From Tenacibaculum sp. 190130A14a (lineage in GTDB: Bacteria; Bacteroidota; Bacteroidia; Flavobacteriales; Flavobacteriaceae), in assembly GCF_964048965.1 (NCBI RefSeq), contig NZ_OZ040189.1, positions 2,728,001 to 2,792,000 on the forward strand: 64,000 nucleotides of DNA. Direction: 5' to 3'. Each line of letters opens with the position of its first letter. The stretch's first letter is position 1. The notes beneath the pieces were generated by a model, which made no database searches, was not told the DNA's origin, and was given only the letters and a program-made list of their open reading frames with translations. This document shows, one piece after another, positions 47,982-58,625 of the stretch. A program made the translations under genes and the position numbers.

Positions 47982-49067
47982 TTATTTATTGTGAATTTCT
48001 AAAAGAATAAATTGATTCAATTGCTTTCCATACACTTGAAAATTATCATCAGAAATTAAAATGACCGATTGATTTCCATTAGACAACGTTGGTCCGAAGG
48101 TTATTCCTTCAATATTATCTATTATTCCTTCTGTTAACTCTTTTTGAATTGAATCAAAATCTAATAATAATTCTTTCTTTAATGGAATATACGCTTCTTT
48201 CTTCAAAGATCTTAAGGCTAGAGTGTTTGTTGTTTCTTTATCTGCAAATGCATTGAAAATTCTCACAACATTCCCATGACTTCCATATCCACTTTGATAA
48301 ATTCTTTCTACTACGAGAAACTTCCCCTCTTGATACTCTAAAATAGCAGTGACACCATTCAGGTTTATTTTACCTTTTGCAGGTTTATCAATCTTTTCTA
48401 ATTCATAGGCATATTGCTTTTCAGCTAATTTGGTCTTATTATTAAAATAAGTAATTCTAACTGGTGATTGTGTTTTATGAAAAGTTGGTTCTTCTCCATC
48501 TGCACGTAACGGCGCTTCCATAGCAACCCAAAATCCATCAGTACTAAAGCCTCTACTTGAACCTTCAAAAACACCATTATGTTTGGGTTTTTCTTTTGAA
48601 CTTGCTTTAAAATAATCAGGAACTATAAACTCTGTAACAGCTCTTGAATTGATATCAATCGTAAAAACAAGTGGGTCTTTTCCTTTTCTAATTGATCCTT
48701 CAGAAACTAAATTTAGCTTTCCTCCAGCGTCTATAAAAACTGATTCTAAATCTAAAGCATTACTATTGTAAAATGAGCTTGTAGTATCTTTTAATTTGAT
48801 AATATTGTTAAAATTTACTGCTTGAATTTGATCTTCATCAATTAGAATATCCGCCTGTAAAATTCGTGGATTTCTTGCATCATCGACTACCATATAATAT
48901 TGGTCCTTATATCTATCAATTCCTGATAACCCACCTATTACTGTAGTACCAAACTGAAGAGAGTCTTTTACAACAAGTTCATCTAAAAAAGTTAGGGTCA
49001 TTTTTTTCTTCTGACAACCTAAGAATACAACTACCATCATTAGGGTAGTAAATGTTATTTTTTTCAT
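47982..49067 (-). CDS. Phytase-like (esterase-like) domain lipoprotein
   Basis: 361 residues. The lipobox VVVFLGC anchors it. The beta-propeller of the esterase-like activity of phytase family is recognised by GGLSGIDRYKDQYYMVVDDARNP, ALDLESVFID, GFSTDGFWVAMEAP, FLVVERIYQSGYG and NIEGITFGPTLSNGNQSVILISDDNF. The substrate is not known; calcium and phosphate ester roles are only suggested by the family name. A TAnnTTTG box lies 4 nt before the ATG. Confidence 0.85.
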   Translation of the reverse strand: MKKITFTTLMMVVVFLGCQKKKMTLTFLDELVVKDSLQFGTTVIGGLSGIDRYKDQYYMVVDDARNPRILQADILIDEDQIQAVNFNNIIKLKDTTSSFYNSNALDLESVFIDAGGKLNLVSEGSIRKGKDPLVFTIDINSRAVTEFIVPDYFKASSKEKPKHNGVFEGSSRGFSTDGFWVAMEAPLRADGEEPTFHKTQSPVRITYFNNKTKLAEKQYAYELEKIDKPAKGKINLNGVTAILEYQEGKFLVVERIYQSGYGSHGNVVRIFNAFADKETTNTLALRSLKKEAYIPLKKELLLDFDSIQKELTEGIIDNIEGITFGPTLSNGNQSVILISDDNFQVYGKQLNQFILLEIHNK

Positions 49068-49071
49068 AAAA

Positions 49072-49079
49072 CAAAAATA
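49072..49079 (-). promoter_or_regulatory. -7 box TATTTTTG, 4 nt before the phytase-like gene
   Basis: Complement of CAAAAATA, an exact consensus match. TTTT separates it from the ATG, the same spacing as in prfB and bamD. Confidence 0.6.
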
Positions 49080-49142
49080 CTATTTAATTAGTTCCTGTAA
49101 GGATTAAAAACCACTTCGTCTAAATTATAAAACCAATACATA

Positions 49143-49532
49143 ATGAATAAATATTTGCCTATTATTTTAAAACTTGTGGCAGCTGTAATAATGTTACAAA
49201 CATTATTTTTTAAGTTCACAGGCGCTCAAGAAAGTATCGATTTATTTACAAAACTAGCTGGAGAAAATGAAGCGTCCATGAGAATTGGAACTGGAGTTTT
49301 AGAATTGATAGCATCGATTTTACTATTTATTCCGAATAAAACTTGGTTAGGCGCAATACTAACTGTAGGATTAATGGGAGGTGCAATAATGGGACATTTA
49401 ACCAAGATTGGTATTGAACATAATGGAGATGGAGGTGGATTATTTATTTGCGCTATTATAACTTTAGTTGCTGGGGCAATCTTACTCATACTAAATAGAA
49501 AGCACATTCCTTTTATAGGAAGTAAATTATAA
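49143..49532 (+). CDS. DoxX-like membrane protein
   Basis: 129 residues with four membrane segments. LKLVAAVIMLQTLFFKFTGAQESIDLFTKL and GTGVLELIASILLFIPNKTWLGAI are the DoxX-like signature. The function is unknown; relatives have been tied to redox stress. It is transcribed away from the phytase-like gene and meets the GyrI-like gene at a shared terminator. Confidence 0.85.
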   Translation: MNKYLPIILKLVAAVIMLQTLFFKFTGAQESIDLFTKLAGENEASMRIGTGVLELIASILLFIPNKTWLGAILTVGLMGGAIMGHLTKIGIEHNGDGGGLFICAIITLVAGAILLILNRKHIPFIGSKL

Positions 49533-49558
49533 TTTTTCCGATTTAATTTGTTAACTAC

Positions 49559-49596
49559 AACAAGCGGTTTTAGAATTTTCTCTAAAACCGCTTGTT
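49559..49596 (+). terminator. Bidirectional terminator between DoxX-like and GyrI-like genes
   Basis: A 16-bp perfect stem (49559-49574 with 49581-49596) closes a 6-nt loop. T-rich sequence lies on the right, A-rich on the left. Confidence 0.85.
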
Positions 49597-49620
49597 TATT
49601 TTAATAATCAAAAGTTATTC

Positions 49621-50079
49621 TTATTCTATGGCGATAAAAATTTCTGCTTCTCCATTTTTAGGGTCTTGTGCTTTTTCTCCATACACTTCAAAATCTGCTG
49701 TATAGGTTCTTTTACTATCAGAATTCCAAATTTTCATCCACTCGTTTACCACTGCGTCTTTTGTTAAATCTCCTTTAGCAATGTACTTCTCGTAATTTGA
49801 AGCCTCTATTTTTGTTCCAACCATGTTTTCTGGAAGGTTTTCCAAATTTTCCACTCGATAACCTAATATCATTGTATATGGCTTTGTATGATCTTTTTCA
49901 TAATCAGTATATACTGCATAACTTTCTGAACCTAATTTATTCAAAAGTTTCTCGCCTACATTTTCAACCATAAATTGTTGCCATAATGCCGGTATATCTT
50001 GCATTGCTTTTCCATTCTCATTAGTTGTTCTAACAGAGATTCCTGCAACGTAAAACGCTTCTTTTTTTATTGTGTCCAT
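49621..50079 (-). CDS. GyrI-like effector-binding protein
   Basis: 152 residues, a single GyrI-like/AraC effector-binding domain (VAGISVRTTNENGKAMQDIPALWQQF at the start, then TMILGYRVENLENLPENM). Such stand-alone domains bind small molecules. It lies directly downstream of the WYL-type regulator, a pairing seen elsewhere, but has its own -7 box 23 nt upstream. Confidence 0.82.
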   Translation of the reverse strand: MDTIKKEAFYVAGISVRTTNENGKAMQDIPALWQQFMVENVGEKLLNKLGSESYAVYTDYEKDHTKPYTMILGYRVENLENLPENMVGTKIEASNYEKYIAKGDLTKDAVVNEWMKIWNSDSKRTYTADFEVYGEKAQDPKNGEAEIFIAIE

Positions 50080-50102
50080 TTTCTTATTTTTTAATGTTTA
50101 CA

Positions 50103-50110
50103 CAAAAATA
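50103..50110 (-). promoter_or_regulatory. -7 box TATTTTTG before the GyrI-like gene
   Basis: Complement of CAAAAATA, exact match 23 nt before the start. Confidence 0.55.
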
Positions 50111-50134
50111 AAAGTGGGTGATGACAACAGTTTG

Positions 50135-50836
50135 TCAGGGGGTATTGTATTTTTCTTCACAAATTTTAAAATACTCTTCCAAAGTTAAATTATGAGGTTC
50201 AAAATTGCCTCCAGTTAATTGTATATTCTTAATACAATCTATTCTAAAGGCTCTAAACTCATTACGTAATCGACAGAATGCTATTAACAACCAATTTAAG
50301 TTCGTACTGTACATTGCAAAAGGTTCTACCACTCTTTTGGTAGCTTGATTTTGAAGAGATAGATAAGCGATTTCTACCAATTGAAAGTTTGTTATTGCCG
50401 TTTGCAATTGCATCAAATAATTACTGGATCTTTCATTATCTTGATTCAATCGAAATACAATTCGTTTTGACAGTAAATCTGCTTTATCTTTTTGAGAATA
50501 TTTTAAAACAGCTTTAATTTTTGTAATTGCATTACTGTAATTATCTACAAAAGAAGCATCCTTGTTTTTTAATATTAATTGTTCAGCCGTTATCAATGCA
50601 TTTGCCTCTTCTTCAGAAAACATTACAGGAGGTAATTGAAAACCTTCTTGTAAAAAATATCCCTTTCCTTCTTCAGTTACTACAGGTACCCCAGCATCTT
50701 CTAGCGTTCTTATATCTCTGTAAATTGTTCTAATACTTACACTGAATTTTTCTGCTAGCTCCCTTGCTGTCAGCAATCTTTTCGACTGCAATAAAGTAAC
50801 CATTTGTGTTAACCTGGTAAGTCTAGGTTTTTCCAT
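50135..50836 (-). CDS. YafY-type HTH/WYL transcriptional regulator
   Basis: 233 residues. The DeoR-like HTH_11 covers about 1-60 (LLTARELAEKFSVSIRTIYRDIRTLEDAGVPV), and the WYL domain about 135-225 with NWLLIAFCRLRNEFRAFRIDCI. WYL regulators bind nucleic acid or nucleotide-like ligands. It is the last gene of the ligA-containing set. The target may be the neighbouring GyrI-like gene; this is inference. Confidence 0.88.
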   Translation of the reverse strand: MEKPRLTRLTQMVTLLQSKRLLTARELAEKFSVSIRTIYRDIRTLEDAGVPVVTEEGKGYFLQEGFQLPPVMFSEEEANALITAEQLILKNKDASFVDNYSNAITKIKAVLKYSQKDKADLLSKRIVFRLNQDNERSSNYLMQLQTAITNFQLVEIAYLSLQNQATKRVVEPFAMYSTNLNWLLIAFCRLRNEFRAFRIDCIKNIQLTGGNFEPHNLTLEEYFKICEEKYNTP

Positions 50837-50848
50837 TATTATTTCAAG

Positions 50849-51505
50849 TTAACTCCTTTTTGCTATTAGTGCTTTTACTATAAGAAATTGAGATACAATA
50901 TATAAAGCTATAATTGAAACATCAAAAAGTCTTTTAGGTGTATAAAAGTTATTCAATGCAATTAAACTATCAGAAGCTATAAACAACACGGCCCCTAACA
51001 ACAACCAGGTACTTGCAGTTGTTTTATCTTGTCGATAATGCAACAATGCTGCTGTACCAAAAGTTGAAATAGTTACTCCGTACACAATTACAGGCACTAA
51101 CATATCCCCAAGATTCGCATAAATCAAACTTAACAAACCAATAAACAACACTACAAAGGGAATTGCTGATGTTATCATTTTCGACGTTAACTCTTTCTGC
51201 AACAGATCGGTAGTGATTTTTATATAAATAACATGAGCTAACAAAAATAATGCTAAACCAAATACAAAAAACTTCTCTTTATCTAATAAAAACACATCTC
51301 CCCAAAACGAAAAGAACAATGCTGATAATACCCAAAAGCTTGGTTTTTTAACCGAAACCAAATACACCACTGCCAGTGTTGTCATTAGTAAAGGTTTAAA
51401 TATCATTTCTAATGTTTTGTTTTGCGTAATTACTGCATATACATCAGTAATTGCAACACCTAAAAACAGCAGGCTTACAATGGTTATTCTAGTTTGTTTG
51501 GTCAT
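50849..51505 (-). CDS. YhhN-family lysoplasmalogenase-like membrane protein
   Basis: 218 residues with seven or eight membrane segments. FWVLSALFFSFWGDVFLLDKEKFFVFGLALFLLAHVIYI is the YhhN/TMEM86 core, including the GD pair. Family members cleave the vinyl ether of lysoplasmalogens. The gene start overlaps the upstream 123-residue gene by 17 nt. Confidence 0.85.
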   Translation of the reverse strand: MTKQTRITIVSLLFLGVAITDVYAVITQNKTLEMIFKPLLMTTLAVVYLVSVKKPSFWVLSALFFSFWGDVFLLDKEKFFVFGLALFLLAHVIYIKITTDLLQKELTSKMITSAIPFVVLFIGLLSLIYANLGDMLVPVIVYGVTISTFGTAALLHYRQDKTTASTWLLLGAVLFIASDSLIALNNFYTPKRLFDVSIIALYIVSQFLIVKALIAKRS

Positions 51506-51860
51506 TATTCTTATTTATTATAAAAGGAGCATACTTATTTTCTCCATGCCAATGTTCAACTACCTTTAATTTTCTAAATCTTGGATTAACTATAAACAGT
51601 ATACGATTTTCATTCATTTGTACTTTAATCCAAAGAGGCATCTTATTTCTTTGCGTTATTAGAACTTCACTAATTTCATCTAAAGAAAGTAATGTATTTT
51701 GAGTTTGTTTAATCAACTTCCTTTCTATTACTCCCATTACACCTGAATCAAAGGGCTCTCCTTCACTAAACTCAAATTCAAAACAACCTTGATTACATCC
51801 AAAATCAACTTCTAAAAGTTTTATTTTTTTCTTTAAAAAATCTTTATTTGATTTTTGCAT
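51489..51860 (-). CDS. Uncharacterised protein, 123 residues
   Basis: No family recognised. It is soluble, begins with a Lys-rich helix, and contains CNQGCFEFEFSEGEPFDSGVMG (two Cys four apart) and a late EHWHGENKYAPF. It lies 6 nt after ligA and overlaps the lysoplasmalogenase gene by 17 nt, which supports real translation within this operon. Confidence 0.6.
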   Translation of the reverse strand: MQKSNKDFLKKKIKLLEVDFGCNQGCFEFEFSEGEPFDSGVMGVIERKLIKQTQNTLLSLDEISEVLITQRNKMPLWIKVQMNENRILFIVNPRFRKLKVVEHWHGENKYAPFIINKNNDQTN

Positions 51861-51866
51861 AAAGAA

Positions 51867-53879
<2,013 letters not shown>

Positions 53880-54326
53880 TTATCCTTCAGGATTAAAAAT
53901 CCCTAAAGCCATTTTAATATCTATATCCGTATGTACTCCCTCTAAAATTTGTAATGAATCTTTTTGTTGAAGTACTACACCATAATCCAATTCTTTTTCT
54001 CTTCTATCAATATAAGTAGTATCACTTTGGGAATTAATTATAGCTACATTAGGTTGTTCTGCAAAATATATCTTGTATTCGTCTTTGTGTTCTTTGTAAA
54101 ACTGATTTGCATAATAGTTAAAATCTCCAGCCACCTCTTCAATTCCCTCACTACCTTTCAAATGTTCTTCAAAGTACTTCTCCGAAGGCTTTAAAAACAA
54201 TATACAGTTGCCTTTTACAAAAAATGTTGGGCTACTATTCTTGGAAGAATACTGAACCTTTTTCTTCGTTTCTGTATTCTTACAAGCTACTATACATATT
54301 AGTAAGAGTACTATTAATTGTCTCAT
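53880..54326 (-). CDS. Uncharacterised lipoprotein, 148 residues
   Basis: No family recognised. The signal ends in a lipobox (LICIVAC), followed by a Lys/Thr/Ser linker. The body is about 110 residues with mixed helix and strand, including FFVKGNCILFLKPSEKYFEEHLKG and DFNYYANQFYKEHKDEYKIYFAEQP. It lies 1 nt after the DinB gene and 15 nt before ligA. Confidence 0.6.
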   Translation of the reverse strand: MRQLIVLLLICIVACKNTETKKKVQYSSKNSSPTFFVKGNCILFLKPSEKYFEEHLKGSEGIEEVAGDFNYYANQFYKEHKDEYKIYFAEQPNVAIINSQSDTTYIDRREKELDYGVVLQQKDSLQILEGVHTDIDIKMALGIFNPEG

Positions 54327-54327
54327 T

Positions 54328-54906
54328 TTATTTCCTTACCGTTCCAGTTAAAAAACTTGGTCCTTTAGGCAAAGGATTTCCCGCAGAACGTCTAAAAGAA
54401 ACTATTTGACCGCAATGCCAAATTGCATCCGCTATTGGTCCGTTTAACTGATTCCAAAATGGATACTCAGCTACGTTTCCATTTCTTCTTGGTATTTTCA
54501 TTACAAACTTTGATAAATCGTCTGAAGCTTTTAAAATATCACTAGCCTTCTTAAAATTTTCAAGTGTTAATTTTCTCATTTCAGCAAAGGTTAAGGAACC
54601 TTCTTTTGGAAATGTCATCTCAACACCTTCTACTGCACTTAATGTCATAATAGACAGTACTAGAATATGATCTACTGTATCAAATAAACTTCTTCCATCT
54701 TCACTCGGTTTAAATTTCAAATCTTTATCCTGTAAACCTTCTGTTGCCCAATAATATCTAAACCCAAGACCATCAACTAACCTTCCAGCAACTGTGCCTT
54801 CTGTATATTTTTTTGGTGCTTCTGGTATTTCATAATAAGGTAGTTCTTGTGCATTCATAGCAGTACAAAATAGTATTAATAAAAAAGATGTAAAGATTGA
54901 TTTCAT
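54328..54906 (-). CDS. Secreted DinB-fold protein
   Basis: 192 residues. A signal peptide (ILFCTAMNAQ end) precedes a DinB-like four-helix bundle. The metal-site His residues are in LFDTVDHILVLSIMT and DAIWHCGQIVSFRRSAGNP. DinB-like proteins include thiol-dependent transferases. A secreted copy is less common than a cytosolic one. It starts a set that continues into ligA. Confidence 0.8.
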   Translation of the reverse strand: MKSIFTSFLLILFCTAMNAQELPYYEIPEAPKKYTEGTVAGRLVDGLGFRYYWATEGLQDKDLKFKPSEDGRSLFDTVDHILVLSIMTLSAVEGVEMTFPKEGSLTFAEMRKLTLENFKKASDILKASDDLSKFVMKIPRRNGNVAEYPFWNQLNGPIADAIWHCGQIVSFRRSAGNPLPKGPSFLTGTVRK

Positions 54907-54979
54907 TTCTATGTTTTATGGGCTAAGTTAAAGAAAACTTTTGAGTAATTTCATGCCGAAACCTTTCTCTTATCAACAA

Positions 54980-55009
54980 AAAAACCGAAGTATTTCTACT
55001 TCGGTTTTT
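54980..55009 (-). terminator. Terminator after the lipocalin-like gene
   Basis: A 13-bp perfect stem (54980-54992 with 54997-55009) and a 4-nt loop, with A and T runs both sides. Confidence 0.88.
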
Positions 55010-55032
55010 AACTATTCTAACATTATATAACA

Positions 55033-55428
55033 CTATCTTCTTAAGGTCATTGTATATACAATGTCTCCTTCAGTTGCAGAAAATAATAGTTCTTTCTCGT
55101 TTAACTTTTCTATTTTGAAGCCAGCTGCTAATGCTTTATCATCTTCAAAAGTAACAGCTTTCTCTTCTTCATCAAATTTCCATAGACCTTCTTTTTGATC
55201 ATTACTCATTTTGATTTGATACTTTCCATCTGCATGAAAACGCATCCAACTATCTTGCTGAGTAAAATCTTGCTTTTGTTCACCAATTTGAACAGAACTT
55301 AAAGACCATTTACCAGCGGTTAAAAAGTCAAGTTCATTAATTTCTTGAGCATACGAAAATGTTGAAATAACTATAAGAAATGTGAAAATAGAGAATACTT
55401 TCACAAAAAGTGTAAGTACTTTTTTCAT
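55033..55428 (-). CDS. Secreted lipocalin-like protein
   Basis: 131 residues with a signal peptide (ending near STFSYAQ). A short beta-barrel-like repeat pattern follows (LTAGKWSLSSVQIGEQ, SWMRFHADGKYQIKMSNDQKEGLWKFDEEEKAV), typical of flavobacterial lipocalin-like domains that start with GxW. The ligand is unknown. It has its own promoter box and terminator. Confidence 0.75.
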   Translation of the reverse strand: MKKVLTLFVKVFSIFTFLIVISTFSYAQEINELDFLTAGKWSLSSVQIGEQKQDFTQQDSWMRFHADGKYQIKMSNDQKEGLWKFDEEEKAVTFEDDKALAAGFKIEKLNEKELLFSATEGDIVYTMTLRR

Positions 55429-55459
55429 AATAAGGGGATATTTTAGGGGTTTATCTTTT

Positions 55460-55467
55460 CAAAAATA
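55460..55467 (-). promoter_or_regulatory. -7 box TATTTTTG before the lipocalin-like gene
   Basis: Complement of CAAAAATA, exact match 31 nt before the start. Confidence 0.55.
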
Positions 55468-55474
55468 ACAAAAA

Positions 55475-55500
55475 AACCGAAACATTCAAATGTTTCGGTT
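55475..55500 (-). terminator. Terminator after the GAPDH gene
   Basis: An 11-bp perfect stem (55475-55485 with 55490-55500) and a 4-nt loop, with a U run on the minus transcript. Confidence 0.85.
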
Positions 55501-55527
55501 CTAATTTTATTTATTTCTTAACTTATG

Positions 55528-56970
55528 TTAATAGTAAGTATAACGACGTACTTTAGCAATATGCTTTGCTAAACGCATTACTTGATGAGAGTATCCATAC
55601 TCATTATCATACCATACATAAATTACAATTGTATCTCCATCAGCTATTGTAGCTTTGCTATCAAAAATAGAAGGCGCCGTAGTTCCAACAATATCAGAAG
55701 AAACTAATTCATTACTTAAAGAGTATTGAATTTGCTCTACTAAGTTACCTTCTAAAGCGTTTTGTTTCATAATTGCATTTACAGACTCAACAGTTGCAGT
55801 AGAGTTTAACTGTAAGTTTAATATCGCTAAAGATCCATTTGGTACTGGTACACGAATAGCACTAGAAGTTAATTTCCCTTCTAAAGCTGGCAACGCTTTT
55901 GATACCGCTTTTCCTGCTCCTGTTTCAGTAATTACCATGTTTAAAGCTGCTGCTCTACCTCTACGATATTTTTTATGCATATTATCTACCAAGTTTTGAT
56001 CATTGGTATAGGCATGGATCGTTTCTAAGTGTCCTTTTTTAATTCCGAAGTTATCTTCTAATACTTTTAATACCGGTGTAATTGCATTGGTAGTACAAGA
56101 AGCTGCCGAGAAAATATCAATAGTATCTGGGTTATTTTCTAAGTGATTTACTCCATGAACGATATTAGGAATTCCTTTTCCAGGGGCAGTTAATAATACC
56201 TTGCTTGCTCCATTTGGAACTAAGTGACGACTTAAAGCTTCTTTATCTCTAAATGCTCCAGTATTATCAATAATTAAAGCATCGTTAATTCCATATTCAG
56301 TATAATCGATATCTTCTGGCTTTGCAGCAGAAATCATATATACTGTAGTCCCGTTAATGATTAATGCATTGTTTTCAACATCTACTTGAACCGTTCCTAA
56401 AAAATCTCCGTGAACAGAATCAATACTTAATAAAGAAGCTCTTTTTTCTAAAACTGCCTCATTAATTTCTCCACGAGTAACTACTGCTCTTAAACGTAAT
56501 TGAGAACCTTTACCCATTTTACTGCTTAATTCACGAGCCAATAAACGTCCAATACGACCAAAACCGTATAATACAACATCTTTTGGTTGAATATCAGCTG
56601 CTCCAGTAGCATCCGCTAATTGATCCTTTACGAAATCAACTGTATCAATAGCGCTATCTTCTGCTAAATGATATTCGTAAGCTAATTTCCCTATATCTAA
56701 TTTTGAAGCAGGTAAGTCTATTGATTGAATTGCTTTGGCAATAGCTAAAGCGTCTTCAATGGTAATTGGCTTTGCAACAAACTCTTTTGCATAGTTGATT
56801 AAATTTAAAACCTCACTAGCTCTTTTATCTACTAATGGGTTTCTAAATAATACTAATTCAATAGATTTATCATACCATAAATCATTCACGATATTGATAA
56901 ACTCAACTGTAGCTCTTCTTACTTGTGCTTGATTTACTACTTCTTTTTCGTAATTTGTTATTGTTGACAT
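55528..56970 (-). CDS. gap: Glyceraldehyde-3-phosphate dehydrogenase, long form
   Basis: 480 residues, about 140 more than the classical enzyme. The extra part is an N-terminal helical region (about 1-125). The Rossmann motif VLYGFGRIGRLLARE then follows, and the catalytic Cys292 is in AASCTTNA, with the later WYDNEYGYSHQ. This long form is known in Bacteroidota. It makes 1,3-bisphosphoglycerate in glycolysis, or runs in reverse. It is a single gene with its own promoter box and terminator. Confidence 0.95.
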   Translation of the reverse strand: MSTITNYEKEVVNQAQVRRATVEFINIVNDLWYDKSIELVLFRNPLVDKRASEVLNLINYAKEFVAKPITIEDALAIAKAIQSIDLPASKLDIGKLAYEYHLAEDSAIDTVDFVKDQLADATGAADIQPKDVVLYGFGRIGRLLARELSSKMGKGSQLRLRAVVTRGEINEAVLEKRASLLSIDSVHGDFLGTVQVDVENNALIINGTTVYMISAAKPEDIDYTEYGINDALIIDNTGAFRDKEALSRHLVPNGASKVLLTAPGKGIPNIVHGVNHLENNPDTIDIFSAASCTTNAITPVLKVLEDNFGIKKGHLETIHAYTNDQNLVDNMHKKYRRGRAAALNMVITETGAGKAVSKALPALEGKLTSSAIRVPVPNGSLAILNLQLNSTATVESVNAIMKQNALEGNLVEQIQYSLSNELVSSDIVGTTAPSIFDSKATIADGDTIVIYVWYDNEYGYSHQVMRLAKHIAKVRRYTYY

Positions 56971-57004
56971 AGTTGTGTGTTAACTAAATTTAAAAAATTT
57001 GCTG

Positions 57005-57012
57005 CAAAAGTA
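57005..57012 (-). promoter_or_regulatory. -7 box TACTTTTG, gap promoter
   Basis: Complement of CAAAAGTA, exact match 34 nt before the gap start. Confidence 0.65.
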
Positions 57013-57040
57013 GTTATTTCAATCGATTTCGTAAACCTTT

Positions 57041-57089
57041 TATAAAAGAAAAAATCTCATCAAATTTTGATGAGATTTTTTCTTTTATA
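57041..57089 (-). terminator. Terminator after the DegP-type protease gene
   Basis: A 21-bp perfect stem (57041-57061 with 57069-57089) closes a 7-nt loop, rich in A/T on the outer half. Confidence 0.85.
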
Positions 57090-57103
57090 TTTTAATAAAC
57101 TTC

Positions 57104-58489
57104 TTAGTATCTAAATCTTTCCACTTGTCCAGACGGACTTACCATTTCTAGTAAAAGTCTTCTTGTTCTACTATAGTTAGCATCTAACATTTGAACAGCC
57201 TCTTTAGCCGAAGTTACTTGCTTTCCGTTAATTTTGGTTAAAATATATCCTTTCCCAACCTCAAATTCCTTGAATGCAGCGTTTTGAGTACTTTTAATCT
57301 TAGCTCCTCCTTCTATATTATACTTTTGCAGGTCTTTCTTAGAAACATCTTCGAATTCTGTTTGTAAAACTCTACTAACTGGTACTTCTATTAATTTGGT
57401 TAACTTCACCACCTTTGTTAGCTCTTCTCCATCTCTATCTACTGTTACGTTAATATACTCACCAGGCCTTTTTGCTGTTAACTGTCCTTTTAAGTCAGAA
57501 AATTTAGAAATTTTCACATCATTTACTTTGGTAATAACATCTCCATCTCTTAATCCTGCTTTTTTCGCTCCTCCTTCTTCAAAAACTTTATCAATTTTAA
57601 CTCCTTCAATTACACCCTCAACATCTTGATGGGGTCTAAAACCAATTAAAGCCTGCTGTACAGAACCGAATTCTAATAAATCATCAACAATCTTCTTAGT
57701 AATGTTTGAAGGAACTGCAAATGAATACCCAATAAACGAACCTGTTCTTGAAGTAATAGCTGTATTTATACCAACTAATTCTCCTCTTGTATTAACCAAA
57801 GCACCTCCACTATTCCCAGGATTCACAGCTGCATCTGTTTGAATAAAAGATTCTATTTTATTTCCATTCCCTTCTAAATCACGCCCTTTTGCACTCACTA
57901 TTCCTGCAGTTACAGTAGAGGTTAAGTTATATGGATTTCCAACAGCCAGTACCCATTCACCTACTTTTACATTGTCTGAATTTGCAAACGGTAAATTTGG
58001 TAAGTCACCTTCAAAATCTACTTTTAATAAAGCAATATCATTTGCTTCATCTGCTCCAATCAATTCTGCTTTTATTTTCTTTCTATTATTCAAAGTAATT
58101 TCAATGTCTGTAGCATTCGCAATTACATGGTTATTAGTAACAATATATCCATCAGGTGAAATAATCACACCACTTCCTGTACCCACTTGCTTGTATTCAC
58201 GAGTTCCATCCCCACCAAAAAAGAAACTATACGGATCTTGTTTGGTTCTTACAGAAGTGTTTTTAACATGCACTACTGCATTGACTGTTTTTTCTGCCGC
58301 TTCAGTAAAATCTGTGGGCTTTGATGATGAATTAATAACTGTAGGTGTATAACCTGCTTTTACTGTTTGTAAAGTAGGCTCTGTTTGCTCTACAACAACT
58401 TGTGGTTTTTCAATTAACACTTTGTAGCCTGTAAGCGCAACTGCGCCACCGATAAACGCTACTCCTAAGATTCCAAAAATTTTCTTCAT
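57104..58489 (-). CDS. DegP/HtrA-type periplasmic serine protease
   Basis: 461 residues. An N-terminal membrane segment or signal (residues about 5-22) exports it. The trypsin-like domain (about 60-270) has His in TNNHVI, Asp in EANDIALLK and Ser227 in NPGNSGGALV. Two PDZ domains follow (about 275-360 and 375-461). It degrades or refolds damaged envelope proteins. Its -7 box (58513-58520) has a possible -33 TTTG 17 nt further up. Confidence 0.92.
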   Translation of the reverse strand: MKKIFGILGVAFIGGAVALTGYKVLIEKPQVVVEQTEPTLQTVKAGYTPTVINSSSKPTDFTEAAEKTVNAVVHVKNTSVRTKQDPYSFFFGGDGTREYKQVGTGSGVIISPDGYIVTNNHVIANATDIEITLNNRKKIKAELIGADEANDIALLKVDFEGDLPNLPFANSDNVKVGEWVLAVGNPYNLTSTVTAGIVSAKGRDLEGNGNKIESFIQTDAAVNPGNSGGALVNTRGELVGINTAITSRTGSFIGYSFAVPSNITKKIVDDLLEFGSVQQALIGFRPHQDVEGVIEGVKIDKVFEEGGAKKAGLRDGDVITKVNDVKISKFSDLKGQLTAKRPGEYINVTVDRDGEELTKVVKLTKLIEVPVSRVLQTEFEDVSKKDLQKYNIEGGAKIKSTQNAAFKEFEVGKGYILTKINGKQVTSAKEAVQMLDANYSRTRRLLLEMVSPSGQVERFRY

Positions 58490-58512
58490 ATGCTTACAAA
58501 TAATTTATGATT

Positions 58513-58520
58513 CAAATATA
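58513..58520 (-). promoter_or_regulatory. -7 box TATATTTG, degP-type gene promoter
   Basis: Complement of CAAATATA, 23 nt before the start. A minus-strand TTTG at 58538-58541 lies 17 nt upstream and may be the -33 element. Confidence 0.65.
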
Positions 58521-58609
58521 CATTTTTAACATTTTAACAAAATGTGTTTAACTTCATTTTAACGCATTTTAACCGCTATTTAACACACCTCTTTTCCTCC
58601 ATAAATATG

Positions 58610-58617
58610 TATCTTTG
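58610..58617 (+). promoter_or_regulatory. -7 box TATCTTTG, dapF promoter
   Basis: Exact consensus match, only 8 nt before the dapF ATG. The 5' leader must be a few bases at most. Confidence 0.6.
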
Positions 58618-58625
58618 CTAACGCA